Assembly (NCBI GenBank): GCA_937997635.1
Contig: CALLFA010000050.1
Location: 1-64,000 of the forward strand
Direction of reading: 5' to 3'
DNA length: 64,000 nucleotides
Origin: an uncultured Saprospiraceae bacterium
GTDB lineage: Bacteria; Bacteroidota; Bacteroidia; Chitinophagales; Saprospiraceae
Part shown: positions 53,348-61,528 of the stretch, in pieces
Numbering within the stretch: the stretch's first letter is position 1
Layout of the letters: every line of letters starts with the position of its first letter
Made by a program: the position numbers and the translations under genes
The notes under the pieces: model-generated
Database searches by the model: none
Seen by the model: the letters and a program-made list of their open reading frames with translations, nothing else
Told to the model about the DNA's origin: nothing

Positions 53348-53563
53348 ATGTATACTTCCTTTACTAGACAATTAAAACTATCTTATCGTGAGCAAGAGGT
53401 GCTCCAGTTGATATCCTATGAATACAGCACTAAAGAAATTGCACATTTACTACACATTTGTTATGAAACGGCTCATTCTCACCGCAAAAATTTATTGCGA
53501 AAACTGGATGCAAAAAATGCTGCTGGTATGATTAGAGTAGCTTTTGAGCGTAACATTTTATAA
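53348..53563 (+). CDS. Stand-alone LuxR-type helix-turn-helix protein
   Basis: A 71-residue protein consisting of a GerE/LuxR HTH (LSYREQEVLQLISYEYSTKEIAHLLHICYETAHSHRKNLL) and a short tail (AAGMIRVAFERNIL). It is a paralogue of 30761-31006 (same NAAG/NTAGLVRKSFEK tail type) and, like it, sits beside a propeller kinase. The gene is divergent from that kinase. Three operator-like dyads lie around it (two upstream, one downstream). Confidence 0.85.
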   Translation: MYTSFTRQLKLSYREQEVLQLISYEYSTKEIAHLLHICYETAHSHRKNLLRKLDAKNAAGMIRVAFERNIL

Positions 53564-53617
53564 AAAGGTGTGTTTAGGCTTTTTCATTTTCCATTGTCTT
53601 GCATTAGACAATGTTAT

Positions 53618-53631
53618 CACCCAAACAAGTG
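53618..53631. promoter_or_regulatory. Operator-like dyad (site 4)
   Basis: CACCCAAACAAGTG with flanking TAT and ATC, downstream of the small LuxR gene and upstream of its truncated copy and the secreted protein gene. A separate inverted repeat CATTGTC/GACAATG (53592-53598, 53607-53613) lies just before it. Confidence 0.6.
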
Positions 53632-53752
53632 ATCTATTTAATCAAAAACTTACTTTAGCATAACTTATAAATTCTAAAGAGAGAATGGTGATTTGACATA
53701 TAAAAAGCCAATTAATTAACAAATCCATTAAACACAAATAAACAAACTTCCA

Positions 53753-53878
53753 ATGCAAACTTCCATTTACCAACAAGCCAAGATTTCTAAGCGTGTACAC
53801 GAGGCACTTCATGTAATTGCCTATGAATACAGCATCAAAAAAAATAAATATAAGGCCCTCTCACTAAAATCTCTGTGA
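53753..53878 (+). pseudogene. Truncated copy of the small LuxR HTH gene
   Basis: A 41-residue frame (MQTSIYQQAKISKRVHEALHV at the start, then IAYEYSIKK). It aligns with the first half of the 53348-53563 protein (MYTSFTRQLKLSYREQEVLQL, ISYEYSTKE) and then runs into a Lys-rich tail ending at TGA, exactly where the HTH recognition helix should follow. I read it as a decayed tandem duplicate. The rest of 53564-53908 holds no gene, only the site 4 dyad. Confidence 0.65.
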
Positions 53879-53908
53879 CTTTAATTTTTTTTAATCAACT
53901 TCTAAACT

Positions 53909-55153
53909 ATGATCATGCAAAAACAACAGTTTTTTATTACAAGTATTATTTTATTCTTAGCACTTACAGTATCTGCACAATCTGAATCCGAATTGACACC
54001 TAATCAATTGTCGATTATTGATCCATCCACCCCTATGAAAGGAGCCATCTATGGATTAAATAGCTTTAGTATTCAAGATGATTTCAATTTTGTTTCAGGA
54101 CAAAATGGCCAACTAACTGCGGGCTCAGATTTGATGAATACCACTATTGGCACTAATGGCTTGTTTGTCCAACAATTTGCCCAAGATCCAGCACAATCGT
54201 CTACATTCGGCGTCAATAATTTATCCTTTAATTACAATGAAATAGGCAATAATTTTTCTGACCAGTGGACCATAAGCTCTTTTGATGAGCCTACACTCAC
54301 CAGTCGAAGATCCCTTGGTATTTATGAAAATTTTGGTGATGATTTTATCGTAGCTGAACCTGTCATGTACTTCAAAGCATCCGAGGTGTTGAACGGAGGT
54401 GCGAAGGTTGGTGTCGGTACAGAGACACCACAAGAAAAATTAGACGTCAATGGTAAGCTAATGGTTTCTGCAAATACGGATGATGAAATGGTAATTATCA
54501 ATGATCACGTTTATGCACATCCCCAATTCAATAATCCTCAAGATTTTGGAAACGGTGGCGGCTACTTTATGATGGCATCTAAGGAAGGTAATTTTGAATC
54601 CGCTGGAATCTTTGGAGACGGCGATGGCGTAACTATTTGGTCGCCTGGAGATGGTCAAAATGGGATGCAGGGATACCTATTTCTACTTGATGAAGACAGA
54701 TGGGGTGATGATACAAATCCGTATAATGATAATGGTGCTGCAACTTTCTCTAACGCCTTAATTGCTTACGTAGATGGAGATGGCAATTGGGTGGTCAATA
54801 CGCCACCACCAGCTTTTGCTAACGATATAAACACTGAGCAAAAAACTAGGAAAACCCGATTAAGTACGATCAACACACTTGAAACAATGAGCTATATGCC
54901 GACCAGAGATCTCAAAGAAAATGAGAAAAAGAGTCAGCTTGTTGATGTCGTCGACTCACCTGTGTTAGCTATTAATCCGATGAGTTTGGAGCAAAGCATT
55001 CCATCTGCGGTAACAAAATCACCAGAAGGTGGATATTATGTGAATTATAACCAGATAACAACAGCACTTGTGGATGCGGTACAAGCATTGACTGCCGAAA
55101 ATAATGACTTGAAAGAACGTATTAATCGGTTAGAAACCAAATTGGAAAAATAA
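53909..55153 (+). CDS. Secreted protein with tail-fibre-like and C-terminal coiled-coil regions
   Basis: A 414-residue protein with signal peptide (FFITSIILFLALTVSAQ; two possible ATG starts at 53909 and 53915). The central part has the motif KVGVGTETPQEKLDVNGKL, frequent in Bacteroidota surface and tail-fibre-like proteins. The C-terminal region resembles the peptidase S74 setting (YYVNYNQITTALVDAVQALT, then coiled coil NNDLKERINRLETKLEK) but lacks a recognisable catalytic motif. It lies downstream of operator-like site 4, so it may be the output gene of the adjacent two-component system. It ends at a strong terminator. Confidence 0.75.
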   Translation: MIMQKQQFFITSIILFLALTVSAQSESELTPNQLSIIDPSTPMKGAIYGLNSFSIQDDFNFVSGQNGQLTAGSDLMNTTIGTNGLFVQQFAQDPAQSSTFGVNNLSFNYNEIGNNFSDQWTISSFDEPTLTSRRSLGIYENFGDDFIVAEPVMYFKASEVLNGGAKVGVGTETPQEKLDVNGKLMVSANTDDEMVIINDHVYAHPQFNNPQDFGNGGGYFMMASKEGNFESAGIFGDGDGVTIWSPGDGQNGMQGYLFLLDEDRWGDDTNPYNDNGAATFSNALIAYVDGDGNWVVNTPPPAFANDINTEQKTRKTRLSTINTLETMSYMPTRDLKENEKKSQLVDVVDSPVLAINPMSLEQSIPSAVTKSPEGGYYVNYNQITTALVDAVQALTAENNDLKERINRLETKLEK

Positions 55154-55186
55154 TTTGTTAACAAGAGCTTAATACGATGTTTAAGA

Positions 55187-55217
55187 AAGGGCTTTGCTTG
55201 TTGAGCAAAGCCCTTTT
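55187..55217 (+). terminator. Rho-independent terminator after the secreted protein gene
   Basis: Twelve-base-pair stem (55187-55198 with 55204-55215) with TGTTG loop and a short T-run. Confidence 0.88.
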
Positions 55218-55346
55218 CAATAAACAGTGATTGATTGACCATTCAAGCAAATAAATGCATCAGTAGATAAAAAGAAAGAAGTCTATTAATTAAACTATAA
55301 TTTCAAGATTGCAACTTTTATACATGCCTGCTCGTTTTTTTGGTAT

Positions 55347-56057
55347 ATGAAGCTATTTTTACAAATATGCTTGTTGGTTTTGCCTATATGTATCTCTGCG
55401 CAGGGACAAGATTCTATCTTGTATGAAGAACCAGACACTTCTTTTACAATCACAGACGGCATTGACAATACTTCAGGGAAATCTGATTATACAGACTATG
55501 TCTCCATTAAAGGTAAAGTGTATCCTGTACTGATCGCCAACGGTGACACAATGGTACTTGCCAATATAGAAGATGTCAGCGTTACCTCTCCAAGAACATT
55601 TGACTCAGATGAGGATTATCGCAAGTACAGAAAATATAAATACTACGCTTCCAAAGTTTATCCGTACGCTGCTGAAGCGATTAAAATTTTCAGAAAAATG
55701 GAATATGCGACAAAGAACATGAAGAAGAGGAAGCGGAAAAAATACATCAAACAATTGTCTGAAGAATTGAAAGTTGAATTCGAACAACCATTGACCAAGC
55801 TTTCTAAAACCCAAGGCAAGATTTTAGTAAAAATGATCGAAAGAGAGTTAGACACACCGATGTATTCCTTAATCAAAGGTTTACAAGGTAGATTTAAAGC
55901 ATTTTATTGGAATCAGTCAAGTAAGTTGTATGGTTATCGCCTCAAAGACGGGTATACAGAAGGGGATAATCCTATCTTAGATGCCGTGTTGCAAGACCTC
56001 AATATTTCCTATGAGATAGACGAGGATTATGAAGACTTTGTCAATGAAAGAAAGTAA
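55347..56057 (+). CDS. DUF4294 domain-containing protein
   Basis: A 236-residue protein with signal peptide (ICLLVLPICISAQGQ). The domain pattern RKYRKYKYYASKVYPYAAEAIKIF and KLYGYRLKDGYTEGDNP is that of DUF4294, a Bacteroidota family of unknown role. Its end overlaps the next gene by 29 bases. Confidence 0.9.
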   Translation: MKLFLQICLLVLPICISAQGQDSILYEEPDTSFTITDGIDNTSGKSDYTDYVSIKGKVYPVLIANGDTMVLANIEDVSVTSPRTFDSDEDYRKYRKYKYYASKVYPYAAEAIKIFRKMEYATKNMKKRKRKKYIKQLSEELKVEFEQPLTKLSKTQGKILVKMIERELDTPMYSLIKGLQGRFKAFYWNQSSKLYGYRLKDGYTEGDNPILDAVLQDLNISYEIDEDYEDFVNERK

Positions 56058-57111
56058 GTTGAAGAAAGAAGCATCAAGAATAATTGGCTGGAGAAGCCCA
56101 TCCAACATAGCACTCGTTAAGTATTGGGGCAAACATGGCGATCAATTGCCAAACAACCCTTCCATCAGCTTCACCTTATCTAACGCATATACAGAGACCA
56201 TTGTCCAATATGATCCACTCGAATATACTCAAGATAAAATCAGCACAAATTTTTATTTCGACGGAAAACCAAATGAAGCTTTTCAACTGCGTATTGATTC
56301 CTTTATCAATAAACACTTAGCAGAATTTGACTTCTTAAGGAAGGTGCAGCTGAGTATTGAAAGCCGCAACTCCTTCCCGCATTCTAGCGGTATTGCTTCT
56401 AGTGCTTCATCTATGAGTGCTTTGGTATTATGTCTGTTGAGCTTGGAACAAAAAATAAAAGGAGAGACGAAAAATTTCTTACAACGGGCATCTCGCTTGT
56501 CAAGACTTGCAAGTGGAAGTGCCTCTCGATCTGTATTTCCTCATGTCGCATTATGGGGAAATTGTTCAATTGAAGGTTCTTCTAATGACTATGCTATTCC
56601 ATTACCATCAGTAGATTCTGTATTCAAAAGCTTTCATGATGACATTTTGATTGTCAGTGCTGAAGAAAAGGCGGTGTCCTCGTCAGCTGGACATCAATTG
56701 ATGGTAGACAATCCTTATGGAAACACTAGATACGAGAGAGCCAATAGACATATAATTGAAACTGAAGCACATCTGAAAAATGGAAACATTGATGCTCTTG
56801 GCGAAATAATAGAAAATGAAGCACTCGAATTACATGCCCTTATGATGTGTTCGAGACCATCCTATATTTTGATGGAACCGAATACTCTTGCCATCATAGC
56901 TGCGATAAGAAAATACAGAAAGCAAAATAAACAGCCGATATACTTCACTCTAGACGCAGGACCAAATGTCCATGTGTTGTATCCTGACGAAATTAAGAAC
57001 GAAGCAGAAACCTTTGTCAATGAATCATTGTTGCCTCTATGTATAGACAATAAAATTATCAGAGACAAAGTAGGAGAAGGTCCTCAAATGATAACAGAAT
57101 TTTCAATATGA
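56029..57111 (+). CDS. mvaD: Diphosphomevalonate decarboxylase-like enzyme
   Basis: A 360-residue GHMP-fold enzyme with N-terminal SNIALVKYWGKHGDQLPNNPS (typical of mevalonate diphosphate decarboxylases), the phosphate-binding SSGIASSASSMSALVL, a LSRLASGSASRS segment and C-terminal YFTLDAGPNVHVLY. It makes isopentenyl diphosphate in the mevalonate pathway, which Saprospiraceae and Flavobacteriia use. ATG at 56029 or 56044 may be used; the first overlaps DUF4294 by 29 bases. Its TGA overlaps the next ATG by four bases. Confidence 0.92.
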   Translation: MKTLSMKESKLKKEASRIIGWRSPSNIALVKYWGKHGDQLPNNPSISFTLSNAYTETIVQYDPLEYTQDKISTNFYFDGKPNEAFQLRIDSFINKHLAEFDFLRKVQLSIESRNSFPHSSGIASSASSMSALVLCLLSLEQKIKGETKNFLQRASRLSRLASGSASRSVFPHVALWGNCSIEGSSNDYAIPLPSVDSVFKSFHDDILIVSAEEKAVSSSAGHQLMVDNPYGNTRYERANRHIIETEAHLKNGNIDALGEIIENEALELHALMMCSRPSYILMEPNTLAIIAAIRKYRKQNKQPIYFTLDAGPNVHVLYPDEIKNEAETFVNESLLPLCIDNKIIRDKVGEGPQMITEFSI

Positions 57112-57620
57112 AACAGATTATATTATTTCTTGCATTTGTCATTGGCAGTACTGTCACTGCACAGAATGTCAGATCAACAAACCCTACGTTTGAGAAAAGA
57201 ATCGATTGGCTCTTATCAGAATCTGTTCCCTTTAAATATGTAAGTCAACTAAACGATGAATTACTAAAAGAGTTTGTTGTCTTAGACGCTCGCGAAAAAG
57301 AAGAATATGATATCAGTCACATTGAAGGTGCTCGTTACATTGGTTATGACCACCCAGAGTTTTCTTCCGTTTTTAATGTAGATAAGGATACGCCATTACT
57401 CGTTTATTGTTCCATCGGCTATCGCAGTGAAAAAGTCGGAGAGAAGCTGAGAAAACAAGGATTCAAAAATGTATACAATTTATACGGCAGCATTTTTGAG
57501 TGGGTGAATCAGGGTAAACCGATTGTGGACAGCAATGGAGAAAAAACAACCAACATTCACACGTACAATAAAAAATGGTCCAAATGGATGACAAATCCAG
57601 ACTATCAGAAGACGTATTGA
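57108..57620 (+). CDS. Secreted rhodanese-like protein
   Basis: A 170-residue protein with signal peptide (LFLAFVIGSTVTAQ) and a rhodanese domain (~45-140): VLDAREKEEYDISHIEGARYI and the Cys loop LVYCSIGYRSEKVGEKL. The catalytic Cys is present. Periplasmic sulfur transfer or a redox role is possible. Last gene of the operon DUF4294-mvaD-rhodanese. Confidence 0.93.
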   Translation: MKQIILFLAFVIGSTVTAQNVRSTNPTFEKRIDWLLSESVPFKYVSQLNDELLKEFVVLDAREKEEYDISHIEGARYIGYDHPEFSSVFNVDKDTPLLVYCSIGYRSEKVGEKLRKQGFKNVYNLYGSIFEWVNQGKPIVDSNGEKTTNIHTYNKKWSKWMTNPDYQKTY

Positions 57621-57642
57621 AAATTCAGTGCGGCCTGCGTAC

Positions 57643-57660
57643 CGTCGAATTTATTCGATG
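57643..57660. repeat. 18-bp dispersed repeat (copy 2)
   Basis: Same 18-mer as at 32284-32301 (CGTCGAATTTATTCGATG), again in an intergenic region and followed by an AT-rich stretch. Confidence 0.6.
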
Positions 57661-57801
57661 AACTGTTATTGTCTCTACACAATTAAAAGAACCATCCTTT
57701 GTCGTAAAACAAACTCACGACTGCACACTTTTTGTCTTAAGTAACAAAATCTACCTCTCTTTTCAACACACCCATTAGAACAGATACGTACCTTACATGC
57801 C

Positions 57802-58968
57802 GTGGAAAGCAAATTCAAATCATTCAAGAGAAAAGCTAAAGAGACGCTAGCCTTCAAAGCACTTGCCATAAAAGTCAAGCCTAAAAAGTCATTCAACAAT
57901 ACTCCTCAACCAGACCCTCCAGAATACAACAATTTGCAACATTGGGCAGCTCATCCTGACTTTCCCAACAACAGCAATGCCATACCAGAAGGGACACCTG
58001 AGCGACGATCCGAATTACCAGCTGATGTCTTTTATATCTATCCGACAGTCTTATTTAGCAACACCACTTGGAACGCCCCATTGGATCATGTACGGACCAA
58101 TGAGTTTGTCGACCACATGCTATTGCCAGGACAGGCGTCCGTTTACAATGGTACTTGTCGAGTGTTTGCACCGCGTTATCGTCAAGCAACATTCTATTCG
58201 TTTTTGAATGCCAGCGACAACAGCCATCAAGCTTTTGATCTTGCCTATAGCGATGTCAAAAAAGCATTCAATCATTATTTAGAGCATTGGAATCAAGGAA
58301 GACCATTTATAATCGCATCCCATAGCCAAGGGTCATTACATGGCATTCGGTTAATAGAAGAATGTGTGGAATCATCTCCGATTGTCGACCAGTTTATTGC
58401 AGCCTATCTGATTGGGTTTCAAATACCCGCTGATAAATTTGGGCGGACACTCCAGAACATCATCCCTGCAAAATCGGCGGATGATCTGCAATGCATCGTT
58501 GCCTTTGACAGTTTTGGAGAAAATGGTGGACCACTGCATGACAAAGACAATTGTCAACATTATTATCCAGATACGCAACAATGGGAATATCGCAAACATA
58601 AAAAAGTAGCAGCCATCAATCCACTAAATTGGACAACAGACACCACACGAGCTTCCAGCGATTTAAATATTGGCGCCTCAAGAATTCAATTAAATAAAGA
58701 AGCGCCATTTTCCGGCAAACAGTTTTTTTCTGACGAGCCAATGGGATTGGATTTTAAGAAATTATCTAAAACAATCCCCAATGAATGTTCTGCACAATTA
58801 GACGAAAACGGCATTCTCCATATTTCCAAACCAAAGACAAGAAGCTTTCGAGTCGGCCTGCTCCCAAATTGGAATTATCACATTTATGATTATGCGTTGT
58901 TTTATATGAACTTGAGAGAGAATGTGGAAAAACGGGTTTTCCGATTTTTGGGCTCTAGAAATTCCTAA
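57802..58968 (+). CDS. DUF3089 alpha/beta-hydrolase family protein
   Basis: A 388-residue protein. The DUF3089 pattern ELPADVFYIYPTVLFSNTTWNAP is followed by the nucleophile elbow PFIIASHSQGSLHGIRLIEE (Ser in S-H-S-Q-G) and NPLNWTTD. There is no signal peptide; the N-terminus is Lys-rich. The start is a GTG at 57802; the ATG at 57797 is out of frame. Likely a lipase/esterase-like enzyme of unknown substrate. Confidence 0.85.
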   Translation: MESKFKSFKRKAKETLAFKALAIKVKPKKSFNNTPQPDPPEYNNLQHWAAHPDFPNNSNAIPEGTPERRSELPADVFYIYPTVLFSNTTWNAPLDHVRTNEFVDHMLLPGQASVYNGTCRVFAPRYRQATFYSFLNASDNSHQAFDLAYSDVKKAFNHYLEHWNQGRPFIIASHSQGSLHGIRLIEECVESSPIVDQFIAAYLIGFQIPADKFGRTLQNIIPAKSADDLQCIVAFDSFGENGGPLHDKDNCQHYYPDTQQWEYRKHKKVAAINPLNWTTDTTRASSDLNIGASRIQLNKEAPFSGKQFFSDEPMGLDFKKLSKTIPNECSAQLDENGILHISKPKTRSFRVGLLPNWNYHIYDYALFYMNLRENVEKRVFRFLGSRNS

Positions 58969-59130
58969 TAGACCAATTACTCTGAAAAGAATACCGTGAG
59001 GTACAGTACCTATTTCGTTTAGTGAAGGACAGAAAGTGCGAAAGGCGATAGACAAGAGTCACAGAGACGGTATTAAGACCTTTGCCTCAGGTTTCGTACT
59101 CAAGCAATCCTTGGTTTAGTTAGCGTAATA

Positions 59131-59178
59131 CTGACCCTGAAGGGGCCCATAGCATATAGCCCGGGGTGAAACCCTGGG
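59131..59178. repeat. GC-rich REP-like palindromic element
   Basis: Two short stems in a row: CCCT-GA-AGGG at 59135-59144 and an eight-pair stem 59160-59167 with 59171-59178 (GAA loop). The style (CCTGAAGGGG followed by CCCGGGGTGAAACCCTGGG) is that of REP elements dispersed in many Bacteroidota and planctomycete genomes, and contrasts with the AT-rich surroundings. The gap 58969-59318 holds no gene; it also has GGTAC-A-GTACC at 59000-59010. Confidence 0.6.
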
Positions 59179-59318
59179 TGTGAATCGGAATGAGAATTCC
59201 ATTGGCGCGCGTTTTTGAATCAAAACCCGTGACAATGGTCTAATTAATTATTAGGACTATCAATATGTTGCGCGTGGCTTATTGTAAAACTCACAACCTG
59301 TCTATAATCTCTAGACTC

Positions 59319-59873
59319 TCATAAATAATGATCATACTGATCCAAATCAAACTGCTTAATCTTCTTGATCAACAACTGAGCATATTTCGGATTCGTCGCA
59401 TACCCACATTTTTTCAATCCATGTGCCCAATTGGTATAATCTGTTTTGTCGTAAGAAAACAACTCTTTATACCAAGGCGTATTCATCAGAAAATAAGAGT
59501 GGTCGACATAGGAATCGACAGCATTGTGGTAAGATCTAAAGCATGAATCAATGAGCTTGCCAGCTTTATTGTAGTCATCATCCTTGTGGTAGTAAGTCAT
59601 CCCTTTCCAATAGGATTTGCACTTTATACCAAAGTGATTATTGGCTTGAGTAGCAAGATCACTGGTACCGTATCGAGATTCAACCAATGCTTGTGCAAGG
59701 ATGATGCTTGCAGGGATGCCACTTCTGTGCATCTCTATCACCGCTAAATCACGATACTGCTCTATGTATTGCAGAGAAAGCTCAGTCGAATTATCTTCAG
59801 CGTGAGATGAAAAAAGAAAAAAACACAAAATTGCTCCAAAAGTCCAGTATACTTGTCTCATAGTCTTAAACAA
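59319..59873 (-). CDS. Glucosaminidase domain (GH73) muramidase-like protein
   Basis: A 184-residue protein with signal peptide (TFGAILCFFLFSSHAE). The GH73/FlgJ-like domain (~38-180) has the catalytic Glu in SIILAQALVESRYGTSDLA, NNHFGIKCKSYWKGMTYYH and a C-terminal YATNPKYAQLLIKKI. Hydrolyses N-acetylglucosaminyl bonds of peptidoglycan. The gene is divergent from the glycosylase gene (32-base gap). Confidence 0.95.
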   Translation of the reverse strand: MFKTMRQVYWTFGAILCFFLFSSHAEDNSTELSLQYIEQYRDLAVIEMHRSGIPASIILAQALVESRYGTSDLATQANNHFGIKCKSYWKGMTYYHKDDDYNKAGKLIDSCFRSYHNAVDSYVDHSYFLMNTPWYKELFSYDKTDYTNWAHGLKKCGYATNPKYAQLLIKKIKQFDLDQYDHYL

Positions 59874-59905
59874 CTTACAGTTGCTAAAATTATGCCATTA
59901 GCTCT

Positions 59906-60514
59906 ATGAATTCAAATACAAAAGCATTAAAACATCTTAAAAAAGATATAAAGTTGAAAAGGCTGATAGAAGCCACTTCTGCATACAAGTCCATTAAGTC
60001 CAATTCATGCTATGAAGCACTGGTAAAATCGATCGTATCCCAACAGCTATCAGTCAAGGCGGCAGCAAGTATCTATGGGCGCTTGACAACTCTGACTAAG
60101 AAGCCCATAACGAAACCAGCGATCTTGCGCTTGTCACATGATGCCTTGAGATCTGTTGGCCTATCCAATTCCAAAGCCAATTATGTGAAAAACGTAGCTC
60201 AATTTTTTACAGACAAAAACATAACGGATAAGCAATTGATGGCACTTACAGATGAAGGGATCATTTCATTGTTGACACAGATCAAAGGTGTTGGCGTTTG
60301 GACAGTGCAGATGATGTTGATGTTTCAGCTAGACCGCCCAGATGTATTTCCTGTTGGAGATTTAGAAATCAGAAAACAAGTCATTCGATTATACGACATC
60401 AAAGCAGAAGGCAAAAAACTCTATCCAGCCATCGAAGCAGCTGTCGAATCTTGGAGACCGTATCGAACAATTGCATGTAAATACCTATGGGCGTATTCTA
60501 ATCAACCAACATGA
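59906..60514 (+). CDS. DNA-3-methyladenine glycosylase II family protein (AlkA-like)
   Basis: A 202-residue HhH-GPD DNA repair enzyme. Residues ~110-165 show the helix-hairpin-helix LLTQIKGVGVWTVQMMLMFQL and the catalytic Asp in VFPVGDLEIRKQV. The N-terminal AlkA extension is missing, giving the short form common in Bacteroidota. Removes alkylated bases from DNA. Confidence 0.93.
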   Translation: MNSNTKALKHLKKDIKLKRLIEATSAYKSIKSNSCYEALVKSIVSQQLSVKAAASIYGRLTTLTKKPITKPAILRLSHDALRSVGLSNSKANYVKNVAQFFTDKNITDKQLMALTDEGIISLLTQIKGVGVWTVQMMLMFQLDRPDVFPVGDLEIRKQVIRLYDIKAEGKKLYPAIEAAVESWRPYRTIACKYLWAYSNQPT

Positions 60515-60567
60515 TATATCCATGAGTGATGATTCCTGATCTTAGCTGAAATTGAATGCTGCTAAAT

Positions 60568-61161
60568 TTAAATAGCTGCTATTTGGTCATACGCTGCTTT
60601 TAAACTAGCCTCTCCATCTGGTAAGGTTAGTCTTCCAGCTCCTACAATTTCTATATCAGTGACTCCGATAAATGAAAAGATGGTATGCATGTATTTGGAA
60701 GCCGTATCGTAATCTGAGCCAACTGGTACGCCACCTGTCGTGACAACAACGTAAGCTTTTTTACCTGGTGGAACGATACCTTTATAGCCATTTTCATCTT
60801 GTGAGAATGTGACACCCGCTCTGACACTAAGATCTACCCATGCTTTTACTGTTGCAGGAACATGAAAATTCCACATTGGAACACCGATGATAATGGTATC
60901 AGCGTCTATCAGCTCTTTAGTAGTTTGATCCGAATGTGCAACGGCTTTCTTTATTTCTTCTGAATGCTCAGCCGCTGGAGTCCAAAACCCTGCCAACACT
61001 TGGGCGTCAACAAAAGGGACTCCAGTAGAAAGATCTCTATAAGTAACTGTAGAATCTGGTTGTTTTGATTTTAATTGTTCAACGATTTTAGCCGTTAATT
61101 TTTTGCTCACAGAGTCTTCACCTCTTGGGCTGCTATCAATGTGTAATATGTGGTTTGACAT
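60568..61161 (-). CDS. azoR: FMN-dependent NADH-azoreductase / quinone reductase
   Basis: A 197-residue flavodoxin-like protein. Motifs: HIDSSPRGEDSVSKKLT (FMN phosphate binding), GVPMWNFHVPATVKAWVDL and VVVTTGGVPVGSDYDTAS. Length and order match AzoR. Reduces quinones and azo compounds with NADH. It is divergent from the MFS gene. Confidence 0.95.
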   Translation of the reverse strand: MSNHILHIDSSPRGEDSVSKKLTAKIVEQLKSKQPDSTVTYRDLSTGVPFVDAQVLAGFWTPAAEHSEEIKKAVAHSDQTTKELIDADTIIIGVPMWNFHVPATVKAWVDLSVRAGVTFSQDENGYKGIVPPGKKAYVVVTTGGVPVGSDYDTASKYMHTIFSFIGVTDIEIVGAGRLTLPDGEASLKAAYDQIAAI

Positions 61162-61528
61162 GTATATTGTTTAGGAAGCCAAGATACCTCAAACTCTTCA
61201 AACAAATCAGATATCAAATATTCTTGTTGTCATAAAATATACGTGTCGTCGTCTAGACTATACAAATCATGTCGTGATTCCAATTGAATACATTGGGCTA
61301 TTTCCTTTCAGAGAATGATAAATCTGATAGCAAAACCATTTATGACTAAGGAAGTTGCTTCTGAATGGAGAAAAGCTCGACACTTAAGAGAAGGTTTTAA
61401 TAAAGGCACATAGTGTAGATGTTACATTTACTTCCAAAAGTGTTGCTTTCTTTTTTTTATTGTGTAAATTAACTGTTGAAACAAAACCAAAAACTAGCCC
61501 TTCATGGGCTTTTTAAATTAATTGACAC
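61162..61528. other. Gene-free region between azoreductase and MFS genes
   Basis: Contains one 33-codon frame (61315-61413) that I do not accept as a gene. No hairpin, repeat or promoter motif stands out. Confidence 0.4.

Noticed and set aside
61315..61413. 33-codon frame (including stop) between azoreductase and MFS genes
   Set aside because: Very short, no recognisable domain, no promoter or coupling; kept only as a note.
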